Shown here piece after piece: positions 1 to 9,048 of a DNA stretch of 64,000 bases. Numbering within the stretch: the first letter of the stretch is position 1; each line of letters starts with the position of its first letter. The position numbers and the translations under genes are program-made. The notes beneath the pieces were generated by a model, which saw only the letters and a program-made list of their open reading frames with translations, was not told the origin of the DNA and ran no database searches. The stretch lies in the NCBI RefSeq assembly GCF_000972785.3, contig NZ_CP011253.3:682001-746000 (forward strand), given 5' to 3'. This DNA comes from Pandoraea oxalativorans. Lineage in GTDB: Bacteria > Pseudomonadota > Gammaproteobacteria > Burkholderiales > Burkholderiaceae.

Positions 1-695
1 TCGGTGGAGATCCACGCCATTTCGGCCGATTCTGCCAGCAACAGTTCGTAGTCCGCCTCGCTCGGCACGTCGTGCTGACGCGCAAACGCGCCCACGATCA
101 CCGGCAGCAGCGCCTGCGCGCTCTCAAGCGGCAGTGTGCCGTCGCGCTCCAGTTCCCACAACTGCCCGATGGCCGCTGGCGTCAGCGGGTCCTTCGAGGT
201 GCCGACGACGCGCGACACGGCTTGCTGGAACGTCTCCGAGAAACGCTCGGGGTGCAGTTCGCTCACGAAGAATTGCGAGATCTCGTCGGGGGCGTCTTCG
301 TGTGCGTAGGCGCGCCCCGTCATGCCGAGACGGTCCAGCGGATAGCGGCCGTTGAGCTTGAAACCGAGCGGACGCAGGATGCGCGTGAACGCCGCTTCGC
401 CCGGCGGCAGGGCGCCGTTCTGGTCCCAGCGCACGGTGCGCAGCGCGCCGTGATCGAAGTAGACCCCACCCCCGGCGGCAATCGCCTCCTCGGTGTAGGT
501 GCGCCCGTTTTGCGAGCGCGCGAGCAGCCCTTCGAACAGCGCCATATTCATGGCTTGCGCCAGTTCGGCGCGCGTGACGCGCCCCGGCTCGAAGTCGGCC
601 AGGATCGACGGCGAATTGAGCGTGGCGAAAAGCGCGTCGGTACGCGCCTCCCCGATCAGGGAAACCAGCAAGGACTGCACGTTGGCGTTGCGCAT
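1..695 (-). CDS. DUF1338 / 2-oxoadipate dioxygenase-decarboxylase-like protein (partial, 3' end off window)
   Basis: Translating the minus strand from ATG at 695 gives an open frame to the window edge, about 231 residues. It begins MRNANVQSLLVSLIGEAR, carries FDHGALRTV near residue 80 and reads MAWIST at the edge. The FDHGA(L/I)R motif holds the first metal-binding histidine of the DUF1338/YdcJ/HglS family (VOC-type fold). Characterised members convert 2-oxoadipate to 2-hydroxyglutarate in D-lysine catabolism. Family assignment is from recognised motifs; the exact substrate is inferred. The C-terminal half, with the remaining metal ligands, lies outside the window. The gene is divergent from the LysR gene at 866, which is a candidate regulator. 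The frame stays open a little upstream of 695 without a better start. Confidence 0.8.
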   Translation of the reverse strand, partial: MRNANVQSLLVSLIGEARTDALFATLNSPSILADFEPGRVTRAELAQAMNMALFEGLLARSQNGRTYTEEAIAAGGGVYFDHGALRTVRWDQNGALPPGEAAFTRILRPLGFKLNGRYPLDRLGMTGRAYAHEDAPDEISQFFVSELHPERFSETFQQAVSRVVGTSKDPLTPAAIGQLWELERDGTLPLESAQALLPVIVGAFARQHDVPSEADYELLLAESAEMAWIST

Positions 696-865
696 CAGGT
701 TGTCTCGCAGGGGGACGCCGTCTCGTGCGGCATCACAGGGTGAAGGTGTCAGGGCACGGCATGCGGCGCACCGTCATGCCTTCTTGCAGTGACTGCATTA
801 TTGGAACGGATGCGTCTCGCGTAAAGCGAGATAAAATTGCCACTTGATGCGTTTTTGGAATCAAC

Positions 866-1789
866 ATGCGCAAATTCAAGACGCCTGGCACGGCGGCGCT
901 GCTGGCGTTCGAGGCGGCCGCCCGGCACGAAAGCTTTACCCACGCGGCCCGCGAGCTGTTTCTGACCGAGAGCGCGGTGTCGCGTCAGATCGCCACGCTG
1001 GAGACGCAGTTGGGCGTGCGGCTGTTCGTACGCGCCAAGCAGCGCGTGGTGCTCACCCGCGCGGGACGGCTTTATGGCACGCAGGTGCGCCGTACGCTCG
1101 AACAACTGGATCGCGACACCCTGTCCATCATGGCCCACGGCAGCGGCGGCGGTTCGCTGGAATTGGCGGTGCTGCCGACGTTCGCGTCAGAGTGGTTGAT
1201 TCCGAGAATGAAGGACTTCGACGACCGGCATCCGGACGTTCGCGTGAACATGGGCGTTCACACCGACCTCTTCACGTTCGACGAGACGCACTTCGAGGCG
1301 GCGATTCACTTCGGGCAGCCGACGTGGCCGGGTACGTCGTCGGATTATCTGTTCGGGGAGGAAGTGGTGCCGGTATGCCGTCCGTCGATCCTGAAGGGAC
1401 CGGTGCGCACTGCGGCGGATTTGCTGACGTATCCGCTGTTGCACTCGACAACGCGTCCGAGCGCCTGGTCGCAGTGGTTTGCCGAGCAGCGCGTCGAGGA
1501 CCATCGGGCGTTGCAGGGCGTGCGCTACGAGCTTCACACCATGCTCATTGCGGGCGCGGCAGCAGGGTTGGGGATTGCGCTGGTGCCGAAGTTCTTCGTC
1601 GAAGGACAGTTGGCGACGCTCGGTCTCACGATTCCGTTCGACGTGAAGAGCGTGGCCGAGTCGGCCTACTACCTTGTCTACCCGACGGAACTGACACACG
1701 GGCAGCCACTCAGCGTTTTCCGCGAGTGGCTGCTCGATCAGGCGAAAGCGTATCGGCCGACGTACCGCCCGGACTATCGCCCCGCTTGA
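866..1789 (+). CDS. LysR-family transcriptional regulator (GcvA-like)
   Basis: 307 residues, the usual LysR length. The N-terminal winged HTH (about residues 9-68) contains FTHAARELFLTESAVSRQIA, followed by a LysR_substrate effector domain (about 95-300) with WLIPRMKDF and GIALVP. The RQIATLE...GVRLF arrangement is typical of the GcvA/AmpR subgroup. It is transcribed away from the DUF1338 gene starting at 695, with about 170 bp between them. The normal LysR arrangement of a regulator divergent from its target suggests control of that gene. The effector is unknown. Confidence 0.9.
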   Translation: MRKFKTPGTAALLAFEAAARHESFTHAARELFLTESAVSRQIATLETQLGVRLFVRAKQRVVLTRAGRLYGTQVRRTLEQLDRDTLSIMAHGSGGGSLELAVLPTFASEWLIPRMKDFDDRHPDVRVNMGVHTDLFTFDETHFEAAIHFGQPTWPGTSSDYLFGEEVVPVCRPSILKGPVRTAADLLTYPLLHSTTRPSAWSQWFAEQRVEDHRALQGVRYELHTMLIAGAAAGLGIALVPKFFVEGQLATLGLTIPFDVKSVAESAYYLVYPTELTHGQPLSVFREWLLDQAKAYRPTYRPDYRPA

Positions 1790-1845
1790 TGGCCATAAGT
1801 TGATGGCTAGACCCCACGTCCAGCCGGGATCGGGAAAAAGTTGAT

Positions 1846-2799
1846 TTAATCCAGCTGAATCTTGAGTTTGTCTTTGTAGATGCCCAGGCGCAACTCTGCT
1901 CGATCAATGAAATGACTATAAAAGAGCAATTCCGAATATAACTCCCCGTATCGTTTTCCAGTTTCCGGATCTTCGAGTGTTCCGGTGTGAAAGTAGCCTT
2001 TGGTGCTGGAGAATCGCTTCCACTCGGTTGGCATACGCGAGTGATTCAGCTTGTTTCCGATAAGGTAGCCGTAGAATTTTTTAATTCTGCCGTTGGATTT
2101 GGCTGCCAGTAATCGAGCATATTGTGTCAAGTCATTAATGTGATCTTGAATTTCAACGTCTGGGGCTTTGAATTCTATAATGATCGCAGCACCTTCCTGA
2201 TTGAAGAGGGCTATGTCGGGCCGTTTAGCACTATGTTCGGAGTTGTTTTCGGAAAATAGTGCTTCAAGGCTTGAATCGACATCTGACTCGAAGAGATTTT
2301 TGCCGTCTAGCCACTTCAAGGAATGTAATGGCTTGTCCGAGGCAATGTGTTCGAAATATTGATACTCCTCATTGAGGAGCCAGATGTCATGGTCTTTCGT
2401 GTCGGAGTTGTCTTTTCCCGTTGGGAAGAAGACGTTGTGAATAATACGCTCGTGGTCATTTCTCTTTCCATCGACGTGTTTCTGGCATTCTAATAGTTTT
2501 TCAACCGCATGCCGAAGAACCTCGATCATTGCTGTTCGACGGACAACCAATTGAGACAAGTTGGTCATATCCATCTTCTTGATAGTGCTTGTGTACTTCC
2601 ACGATAATTCGTTGACTTTGATGCGAAAATCGGGAGTTCTCGGGTCGAGCTTTAGCAGTTCGTCTTTAATTTTGAAGAGATTCGATGTGTCATCAACGAT
2701 GTCTTCCTGAAATCTTTTTAGAACGCGTTGAGCAATATTCTCTTCGGTGTCGCTGTACCGGATTTTGACGTTTGCTCCGGTAATGCCCCCGTTTTCCAC
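1846..2799 (-). pseudogene. C-terminal half of IS-split GHKL ATPase-nuclease gene (PD-(D/E)XK nuclease domain)
   Basis: A 317-codon frame. From residue 9 (GANVKIRYSD) onward it belongs to the gene continued at 3972-5181; the first eight codons come from the IS3 end. It contains RPDIALF (D195) followed by AIIIEFKAP (E209, K211), the D...ExK signature of PD-(D/E)XK nucleases. A helix with QYARLL follows, as is common in that fold. Codon usage is AT-rich compared with flanking genes, suggesting transfer. The IS end supplies an in-frame GTG at 2799, 16 bp past the orfB stop. A nuclease-only polypeptide could therefore be made by reinitiation, but that is speculative. No close named family is recognised for the region between the ATPase and the nuclease. 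Confidence 0.75.
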
Positions 2800-2817
2800 G
2801 GTCAGCAGAAGTAGAAA

Positions 2818-3618
2818 CTAAGCGACCATGGCAAGCCGCTGCTTCGGGGTAAAACCGCCCAATGCCATATTCGGGCGCTCGTGATTGTAAATCCACATCC
2901 AGTCGGCCGCCGCTTCGCGAACCTGCTCCAGGTCCTCCCACAGGTACTGCGACAGCCATTCGTATCGCGCAGTCCGGTTGAACCGTTCGATATACGCATT
3001 CTGCTGCGGCTTGCCCGGCTCGATGTATTCCAGCCGGATGCCTTGCTTCTGCGTCCATGTCACGATGGCCGCACTCAAATATTCCGGGCCGTTGTCGCAC
3101 CGGATGACCTTCGGCTTGCCTCGCCATTCCATATGCTGCTTCAGCGTGCGAATCACCCGCTCGGATGGCAACGAGAAATCCACCTCGATGCCCAGCGCCT
3201 CGCGGTTGAAATCATCAATCACGTTCAGCGTCCGGATACTGCGCCCGTCAACCAGTTGGTCATGCATGAAGTCCATCGACCACACTTCATTGATGGCCTC
3301 CGGTACCGATAGCGGCTGCGGCGTTTCGCGCACCAGCCGCTTTTTCGGCTTGATGCGCAGGTTCAGCTCCAGCTCCCGGTAAATCCGGTAAATGCGCTTG
3401 TGGTTCCAGCCGAATCCCTTCACATTACGCAGGTAGAAGTAGCACAGCAGAAAACCCCAGTTGCGATGGCAGCCCGTAATACGCAGTAGCCAGTCGGCAA
3501 TCTCTTCGTTCTCCGTGTTCAACTTCGCCGCGTACCGGTAGCACGACTCGCTGATGCCGAGCACCGCGCACGCCACACGAATTGACACGCGCCGCTGTTG
3601 CACAACTTGCTTTGCCAT
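2818..3618 (-). CDS. IS3-family transposase OrfB (DDE integrase catalytic domain)
   Basis: 266 residues from ATG at 3618 ([10 protein letters not shown]). An HTH_21-like N-terminal part is followed by an rve integrase core. Catalytic residues are visible as D in [11 protein letters not shown] in RCDNGPEYL and E in [10 protein letters not shown], the DDE triad. The active product is normally the OrfAB fusion. The orfB frame continues open upstream of its ATG to the A7G slippery run at 3645-3652, consistent with a -1 frameshift from orfA. It is transcribed with orfA at 3639-3905. Confidence 0.93.
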   Translation of the reverse strand: MAKQVVQQRRVSIRVACAVLGISESCYRYAAKLNTENEEIADWLLRITGCHRNWGFLLCYFYLRNVKGFGWNHKRIYRIYRELELNLRIKPKKRLVRETPQPLSVPEAINEVWSMDFMHDQLVDGRSIRTLNVIDDFNREALGIEVDFSLPSERVIRTLKQHMEWRGKPKVIRCDNGPEYLSAAIVTWTQKQGIRLEYIEPGKPQQNAYIERFNRTARYEWLSQYLWEDLEQVREAAADWMWIYNHERPNMALGGFTPKQRLAMVA

Positions 3619-3638
3619 CTCGCGCCGACGAGATGGCT

Positions 3639-3905
3639 TCAGAACTTTTTTTGCAGGGCCTCCGAGGCAATCTCAGCCTTGAGCTTCTCCTCGATGCACA
3701 TCTTGCGAAGCCGGGTATTCTCCGCCTCCAGCTCCTTCATGCGCGACATCATCGACGCGTCCATGCCGCCGTACTTCGAGCGCCACTTATAAAACGTTGC
3801 CGAACTGATGCCCAGTTCTCGGCACAGCTCCGGCACCGCCAGCCCAGCCTCCGCGCGCTTGAGCGCCTCCAGTATCTGGCTGTCCGTGAATCTCGACTTC
3901 TTCAT
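3639..3905 (-). CDS. IS3-family transposase OrfA (HTH DNA-binding subunit)
   Basis: 88 residues starting [19 protein letters not shown], the typical HTH_Tnp_1 opening (Pfam transposase_8). An [15 protein letters not shown] recognition helix and a leucine-zipper-like [20 protein letters not shown] segment follow. It ends QKKF just past a run of seven A then G. A ribosome slipping -1 on A-AAA-AAG would bypass the stop and continue as [13 protein letters not shown] into OrfB. The upstream end of the IS is at 3971. Confidence 0.93.
   Translation of the reverse strand: MKKSRFTDSQILEALKRAEAGLAVPELCRELGISSATFYKWRSKYGGMDASMMSRMKELEAENTRLRKMCIEEKLKAEIASEALQKKF
3645..3652 (-). promoter_or_regulatory. 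Programmed -1 frameshift slippery site of IS3 element
   Basis: On the coding strand seven A residues are followed by G at the end of orfA (CAA AAA AAG TTC TGA). A -1 shift gives AAA GTT CTG AAG, which is the orfB frame and is open through the orfB ATG. This A6G-type heptamer is the usual IS3-family frameshift signal. Confidence 0.8.
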
Positions 3906-3966
3906 CTGCAGAACTCCCTCTTAACGAGAAAATTCTACTTCTCCTAGCGGTGGATTTCAGGGGGCA

Positions 3967-5181
3967 TTACCCTCCTTCGAGCATCTGCTGAGTGATGCCA
4001 AATTTCACCTCGGTGGCTCGGACCAAGGCGTCTCTGTCGAAGTCTTTGGGAGTAATAATCCCGTAGACATAATCTTCAAGAGAGTCAATCACATCGTCGA
4101 GCGAGAATTGTCCGTCTAGATCCTCGGTTGTACCGCACTCCGCAGGGATATCGAAACCGTCTCGCTGGAGATTTACCCGTTCCTCCAGGAGCGGGCTCTC
4201 CACCAGAATAAGTTCAAAATTGCCGTCAATCGGTTTGTGTCTATCTGAAGCTGATTTCAGGTATCGCTTCGTGAGTTGTTGCACGATGGCAGAGTTCGCG
4301 CAGAGGGCTACTTCGTGTTGAAAGCTCGGGAATTTGCTTGCTAGGAAACTGTAGCGAGTAATCTCCAACGTCGAGGTCGGTTGAGCGCCTTTGCCGTGCT
4401 CGCAAATCAGTGGTAGGGACAGCGTTTCCAGCGGAGTTGGGAGATCATTCCCGGCGATGGTGGCGGTCTCAGTTTTTCCTGAACACGTGGAAGCTATCTT
4501 GATCGTGAAATCACCGATCAAGCCTCTCAATACGATAAGGCGTTGGAGAAATGATGTGTACAGGTGGTCAGCAATGCCACCGCAAGAGAACGTGTCGGGA
4601 GTGGCTCCCCGTTCGGATCTCGCATCACCTATGCTTGCCGCGGTGCGTCGTCGTCGTAGGGTAACGGTCGTGTACAAATCGGCGCCCAACGCAGATTCCT
4701 CGGCAAACGACTCTCTAGATACTTCCCGGGTTGCACTTTCGATGTTGAGCGTCCTTCGACGAATGTCGTCCCCATGTCTAAAGACGCTATCAAGTGAGAG
4801 CCGCTCAAAATGATGGAAAAACTGGATGCGGCCCGCACCTTTGCATTTTCCAATTCCCTGAATCTTGAGGCGGTCCTTGTAAGTCGAGTCCTTCGTGATG
4901 AACGCTTTTACTTGCTCCTCTCCAAACCCCGCACCATTGTCGGTGCAGCAGATCTCCACATCAAAGCCATCGTCGAACAATGAGGTGCTGACGATCTCCA
5001 CCCGAATCTCCACCGAAAACGGTGGCGCTTCCTTTTCTGCGTTCTGGCGAATCAGATAGGAATCGATAGCGTTCGAGAGCATTTCTTCGAACACAATGTA
5101 GTCGCTAGTGTTGATTGCGGTGTTCTTAAGGCCGCCGTGGATATCGAGAGTCATTTTTCCGTCAGCATATGGTATTTGCAT
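3967..5181 (-). pseudogene. N-terminal half of IS-split GHKL ATPase-nuclease gene (GHKL ATPase domain)
   Basis: 404 residues from ATG at 5181 (MQIPYADGKMTLDIHGG); an alternative ATG at 5154 has a slightly better GACGGA ribosome site. The GHKL fold is clear: N-box VFEEMLSNAIDSYL (E33, N37), G1 motif CTDNGAGF (D81) and G2-like GIGKCKGAGRIQFF (about 109-122). These match the Hsp90/MutL/MORC type of ATP binding. The frame stops three bases into the IS end (LEGG then TAA). Joining at the duplicated CTCC gives LEGANVKIRY and continues into the fragment at 1846-2799 for 712 residues. The whole gene is AT-richer than its surroundings. A GHKL ATPase fused to a restriction-type nuclease suggests, by analogy with prokaryotic paraMORC proteins, a role in defence. 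No specific system is recognised. Confidence 0.8.
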
Positions 5182-5493
5182 GGATGGTACTGCATCACAA
5201 CAGGAGTGTGCGGACGTAGGACAGATGTTGGTTGGCACGACGGTGAGGGGCCATAGCCGCAAGACTTGGTCCGCATGCAGCTTTGATTATGAACGCCGCG
5301 GCCAAGCAGGCGTGTAAACGCCTGCGACCGAGGTTCCGCGAATAAGACTATTCGCAACGACGCGACGAGAAAAAAGCCGCTCATGACCGGTAGTTGCGGG
5401 CCGCTACAGTGGGGCCCAGACTTCCGTTCGCATTGCTGCTGTCTACAGTTTGATAGCGGCTTGGGCTTCGATATTGTTAAATGACGGGCGCGC
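5182..5493. other. Intergenic stretch upstream of the split GHKL gene
   Basis: About 310 bp with no convincing coding frame. It includes a perfect hairpin GCAGGCGT-GTAA-ACGCCTGC at 5306-5325 without an adjacent T run, so not a standard terminator. It presumably holds the promoter of the GHKL gene and the right edge of the AT-richer islet. No att site or tRNA is visible. Confidence 0.4.
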
Positions 5494-6141
5494 TCAGCGT
5501 CCCGTGTAACGTCCCGGCTTGTGCCACGCGACGACCATCGCGCTCATTGCGATGGCCGAGATGGCGGACCAGGCGACGCGTCCGGCCGGGATCGTGGCGA
5601 GCGACGCGATCAGAATCGTCGTGTCGATGCACACCTGCGTGATACCGGCATTGATGCCGCGCTTGCGTTGCAGCCACAGCGTGACGATGCCGGTGCCGCC
5701 CACGCCCGCTCCGTGCCGCGCCAGCGCCAGAATGCCCATGCCGCACAGCGTGCCGCCGACGAACGCGGCGAACAGCGGATTGACGAAGGCGATGTCGAAC
5801 GTTTGCGGCATGGCCGCGAGGGCGAAGGTAATGCCGAAGCTCGCGACCGTGGATTTGAGCGCAAAGCGCGCGCCCATCGTGAAGTACGCGAACAGGAAGA
5901 ACGGAATGTTCACCAGCGTAAAGATGGTGCCCACCGGCAGCGGAAAGACGTAAGAGGCGAGCAGTGCGATGCCAGCCACGCCGCCGGTAACCAACCCGGC
6001 AGCCTTGAGCAGCACCAGACCGACCACCACAAATGCCATGCCGATGACCATCGCATAGATGTCTTCGACCACGGAGTGCGGTACACCGATTGTGTCGGTT
6101 GCCGCAATGGCGCCGGATACAGCGCCCGTATCGTGTTTCAT
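5494..6141 (-). CDS. YitT-family membrane protein
   Basis: 215 residues with about five or six hydrophobic segments, for example AMVIGMAFVVVGLVLLKAAG, VAGIALLASYVFPLPVG and FVGGTLCGMGILALARHG. The LVTGGVAGIALL and GGTGIV motifs fit the YitT_membrane (DUF161) family. Members of this length lack the C-terminal DUF2179 domain of longer YitT proteins. It is a predicted inner-membrane protein; the biochemical role of the family is unknown. It lies 147 bp downstream of ilvE on the same strand and may share its transcript. Confidence 0.85.
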   Translation of the reverse strand: MKHDTGAVSGAIAATDTIGVPHSVVEDIYAMVIGMAFVVVGLVLLKAAGLVTGGVAGIALLASYVFPLPVGTIFTLVNIPFFLFAYFTMGARFALKSTVASFGITFALAAMPQTFDIAFVNPLFAAFVGGTLCGMGILALARHGAGVGGTGIVTLWLQRKRGINAGITQVCIDTTILIASLATIPAGRVAWSAISAIAMSAMVVAWHKPGRYTGR

Positions 6142-6288
6142 GATCAGTAAGTCAGGAACGACAAGACGGCGTGCCCGGCTCTCCTGATGCCGGAACGCGC
6201 CGCCGAAGATTTCCCGCGTCGCTGTCTCGGGCGACGCGCAGCTTCACAGCTTGTTATGTAGTTACCGTGTAACGGTGTTAACGCGCGA

Positions 6289-7386
6289 TTACGCGACGTG
6301 GTGGACCCACTGGAACGGATCGGCCACCTTGCCACGTTGAATGCCCGTGAGCTGATCGCGGATACGCTTGGTGACCGGGCCTTCGCCGCCGTCGGCGATG
6401 TTGAATTCGCCGTTGGCGTGACGCACCTGACCGATGGCCGTCACCACCGCCGCCGTGCCGCACGCAAACGTTTCCTTCACACGGCCGCTGGCTGCATCCG
6501 CCTGCCACTGTGCGAACTCGTACGGTGTCTCATTGACCGTCAGGCCTTCGCGGCGTGCCAGTTCGATGATCGACGCACGGGTGATGCCCGGCAGGATCGT
6601 GCCCGAGAGCGGCGGCGTCTGGAGCGAGCCGTCGTCCATCACGAAGAAGACGTTCATGCCGCCGAGTTCTTCGATCCAGCGATGTTGTGCGGCGTCGAGG
6701 AACACGACCTGATCGCAGCCCTTGGCGCTCGCTTCGGTTTGCGCAATCAGGCTGGCGGCGTAGTTGCCGCCGCACTTCGCTGCACCGGTACCGCCGGGTG
6801 CTGCGCGCGTGTACTGGTCCGAGACCCACACCGTCACCGCCGATTTGCCGGGCTTGAAATACGGGCCGACCGGGCAGGCGATCACGCAGAAGATGTATTC
6901 ATGCGCGGCGCGCACGCCCAGGAAGCTTTCCGAGGCGAACATGAACGGACGGATGTAGAGGCTGCTGCCTTCGGAGCCCGGGATCCATGCACGGTCGATG
7001 TCGACCAGCTTTTCCACGGCTTCGAGGAAGACGGCTTCCGGCAGATCGGCCATCGACATGCGCTGGGCCGACTCGCGAAAACGCTTGGCGTTGGCTTGCG
7101 GGCGGAACAGCGAAATCTTGCCGTCTTCACCGCGATAAGCCTTCATGCCTTCGAAGATTTCCTGCGCGTAGTGCAGCACGGCGCACGCCGGATCGATCTG
7201 GAACGGGCGGCGGGCTTCCACCTTTGCGTCATGCCAGCCGCGACCTTCGGTCCAGCGGATCGTGACCATGTGATCCGTGAATACGCGGCCGAATACCGGG
7301 TTCGCCAGTGCGGCGGTGATCTGGTCGGCGGGGGTGGGGTTGGCGTGCGGCTCCACGACAAAACGCAGTTGGTTATCGGCGCTCAT
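6289..7386 (-). CDS. ilvE: Branched-chain amino acid aminotransferase
   Basis: 365 residues, class IV PLP aminotransferase of the longer (BCAT group II) type. It catalyses reversible transamination between 2-oxoglutarate/glutamate and the oxo acids of valine, leucine and isoleucine in the cytosol. Visible motifs are YAQEIFEGMKAYRG (about 74-86), the PLP-lysine region GGTGAAKCGGNYAASL (Lys204) and MNVFFV...TPPLSGTILPGITRASI. The start MSADNQLRF at 7386 has only a weak GAAG ribosome site. The upstream region is long (390 bp), so it is likely the promoter-proximal gene of an ilvE-yitT unit. Confidence 0.95.
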   Translation of the reverse strand: MSADNQLRFVVEPHANPTPADQITAALANPVFGRVFTDHMVTIRWTEGRGWHDAKVEARRPFQIDPACAVLHYAQEIFEGMKAYRGEDGKISLFRPQANAKRFRESAQRMSMADLPEAVFLEAVEKLVDIDRAWIPGSEGSSLYIRPFMFASESFLGVRAAHEYIFCVIACPVGPYFKPGKSAVTVWVSDQYTRAAPGGTGAAKCGGNYAASLIAQTEASAKGCDQVVFLDAAQHRWIEELGGMNVFFVMDDGSLQTPPLSGTILPGITRASIIELARREGLTVNETPYEFAQWQADAASGRVKETFACGTAAVVTAIGQVRHANGEFNIADGGEGPVTKRIRDQLTGIQRGKVADPFQWVHHVA

Positions 7387-7776
7387 GTTTCTTCAAATGT
7401 CTCGGCAGAGGTGGCTTCAGTCGTCAGTGCCGTTAACGTAAACGGCAAGGTGCGTATTTTCCTCCTTTCGGGGCCTGCCTGTCGACTGAATTCACCGCTT
7501 CTCCCGTCACGATGGGCTTCTGGGGGATATGGCGCTGAAAAATATCGGAATTTGCGCGATTTTTGCAAGAAAAGTGCGTAATTTGCCGAAGGTCGCGTCG
7601 ACGTACGTCTGCCATGAAACCGATGCGGCGCAGGGTAACAGTGTGTAAAAAATCATTTCAGGTCGCGGGTCTGCCGACACTCGACATTTAATATCTAAGG
7701 CGCATGATGTCGGGAACGTCCTCGCAGGCGATGCGCGGACGTTCCGCCCGTAGATCAAGAGTGGGAGAGGAGACGG
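7387..7776. other. Intergenic region between divergent ilvE and small membrane-protein gene
   Basis: About 390 bp without a convincing gene. It contains an inverted repeat GCCGTT-N6-AACGGC at 7429-7446, about 45 bp upstream of ilvE, a possible protein-binding site. It also has AT-rich patches near 7540-7580 and 7645-7700 that may hold promoters for the two divergent genes. No leader peptide, T-box or riboswitch was recognised. Confidence 0.4.
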
Positions 7777-8148
7777 ATGAAGTCGACAACGATTCGAATG
7801 TTGCGCGCGTATCTGATCGTGGCCTCGCTGGGCGCTGTGTGCATCGACGCTTGCGTCGTCATCGCGATGCTCATCTTCGATGTGCCGGAGCGCGTCTTCA
7901 CCTCGGCCGACTTTCGCATTGCGATGGCGGCGTCTTTGCTGCTGCTGTTGCTCGCGTCGCGCTCCCTGGCGTGCGCCGCGTTTCAGGCGGCGCTCGCCAG
8001 TCGGCATGTCATGTTCGATGGCGTTGAACGTGCCGACGGTCGGCGCGGCACAGGCAGCGTCGCGTTGCGCGACGACTGCCCGAACCGTCTTCTGGTGCTG
8101 CTGCATATCCGTATCCACCGCCAGCAACTGGCGATGGTTGCTGCCTGA
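7777..8148 (+). CDS. Small hypothetical membrane protein
   Basis: 123 residues preceded by a good ribosome site (GAGAGGAGACGG before ATG). Two hydrophobic segments are visible: LIVASLGAVCIDACVVIAML (about 13-32) and a leucine-rich stretch from residue 48 (MAASLLLLLLASRSLACAAF). A charged C-terminal tail follows. No family is recognised. It is isolated, divergent from ilvE and convergent with the glutathione transferase gene. It is taken as real because of its ribosome site and membrane pattern; the tail overlaps no other supported gene. Confidence 0.5.
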   Translation: MKSTTIRMLRAYLIVASLGAVCIDACVVIAMLIFDVPERVFTSADFRIAMAASLLLLLLASRSLACAAFQAALASRHVMFDGVERADGRRGTGSVALRDDCPNRLLVLLHIRIHRQQLAMVAA

Positions 8149-8185
8149 GGACGAAGCGGCCCCCGTCAAGGCACATCGATACCCA

Positions 8186-8857
8186 CTAAGCGGCCTTACC
8201 GTCCACCAGGTCGCATTCGCGCGGCGGACGCGTCATCGCAATCCACTCCTGCACCGCCGGGCGCAGGAATTGACGGCGCGCGTATTCGGCCAGTGCAGGC
8301 GGGACGACGTCGTCGTTATAGACCAGACGGTTGAGCATGACCGCGAGGTCGACGTCGGCGATGCACCACTTGTCGAACAGCGACATGCGCCCGTCCGGCA
8401 GCAGGCTCTCGGCGATGGCGATCAGCTTGCTCGCCGCGGCGTAGCCCGCATCGGTCAGCGGGGCATCGGACGGGCCGTAAAAGATCACCTGCGTCGAACG
8501 ATCTTCGCGCAGTGCACCGAGATCGCTGCGCAGCCATGCCTGCACTTGCCGGGCACGCGCACGCTCGCGAACGTCGGCCGGATATACCGGCACGTCGGGG
8601 GCGATCGTTTCCAGATATTCGACGATGGCGGACGATTCGGACAACGTGAAATCGCCGTGCACGAGCGTCGGCACGCGACGCGTGATCGACAGGTCGGCAA
8701 AGCCGCTTTCGTGATGCGCGCCCTGATCGAGATCGACGGTGCGCAGATCGAACGCAATACCTTTCTCGCGCAGCGTGACGAAAACCGACAGCGCGTAAGG
8801 GCTGGTGAACTGGGCGTCGACGTAAAGCGTGAAAGAGGCGGGGGCAGCGGCTGACAC
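8186..8857 (-). CDS. yfcF: Glutathione S-transferase (YfcF-like)
   Basis: 223 residues. The N-terminal thioredoxin-fold domain (about 8-85) has SPYALSVFVTLREKGI, with serine in the usual activating position, and the cis-proline/glutathione-binding RRVPTLVHG...LSESSAIVEYL. A helical C-terminal domain follows (about 95-210). Length and sequence match YfcF, a stress-related transferase/peroxidase in Escherichia coli. Probably cytosolic. It is divergent from the LysR gene at 9049, with about 190 bp between them, so that regulator is a plausible controller. Confidence 0.88.
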   Translation of the reverse strand: MSAAAPASFTLYVDAQFTSPYALSVFVTLREKGIAFDLRTVDLDQGAHHESGFADLSITRRVPTLVHGDFTLSESSAIVEYLETIAPDVPVYPADVRERARARQVQAWLRSDLGALREDRSTQVIFYGPSDAPLTDAGYAAASKLIAIAESLLPDGRMSLFDKWCIADVDLAVMLNRLVYNDDVVPPALAEYARRQFLRPAVQEWIAMTRPPRECDLVDGKAA

Positions 8858-9048
8858 GGTGGGCTCCTGAAGGGAAGGTGCGAGGGGCGAAATTGCCCGC
8901 AGATGCTTATGTTGCCGTACGTCTGCGGTGATAAGCTACTGCACAAATCGCTGGCAAGATGTGAGCCAGATTCACAGCTTGCGGCGCACTTTCGCGCGCC
9001 GATCTGTCCCCAATATTTGCCCGCACGCCAACTCGACATCCCTGAACC

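Larger units (their letters stand above)
2775..3975. mobile_element. IS3-family insertion sequence with 4-bp CTCC target duplication
   Basis: The element itself spans 2779-3971 (1193 bp). Its ends are inverted repeats: both begin GGTAATGCCCCC reading inward (2779-2790 and the complement of 3960-3971), and both later match at AGAAGTAGAA. CTCC occurs on both sides (2775-2778 and 3972-3975) as the target duplication. It encodes orfA and orfB on the minus strand with a programmed-frameshift site. Both ORFs and both ends look intact, so the insertion may be recent. Length, four-base duplication and transposase sequence resemble the IS407 branch of IS3, but the subgroup is not certain. Confidence 0.93.

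Noticed and set aside
3425..3670. Third-frame ORF across the orfA/orfB junction
   Set aside because: It is neither the orfA nor the orfB frame and has no DDE motifs; the -1 frame into orfB is the real continuation.
5306..5325. 8-bp perfect hairpin considered as terminator
   Set aside because: No T run on either strand and no gene ending nearby.
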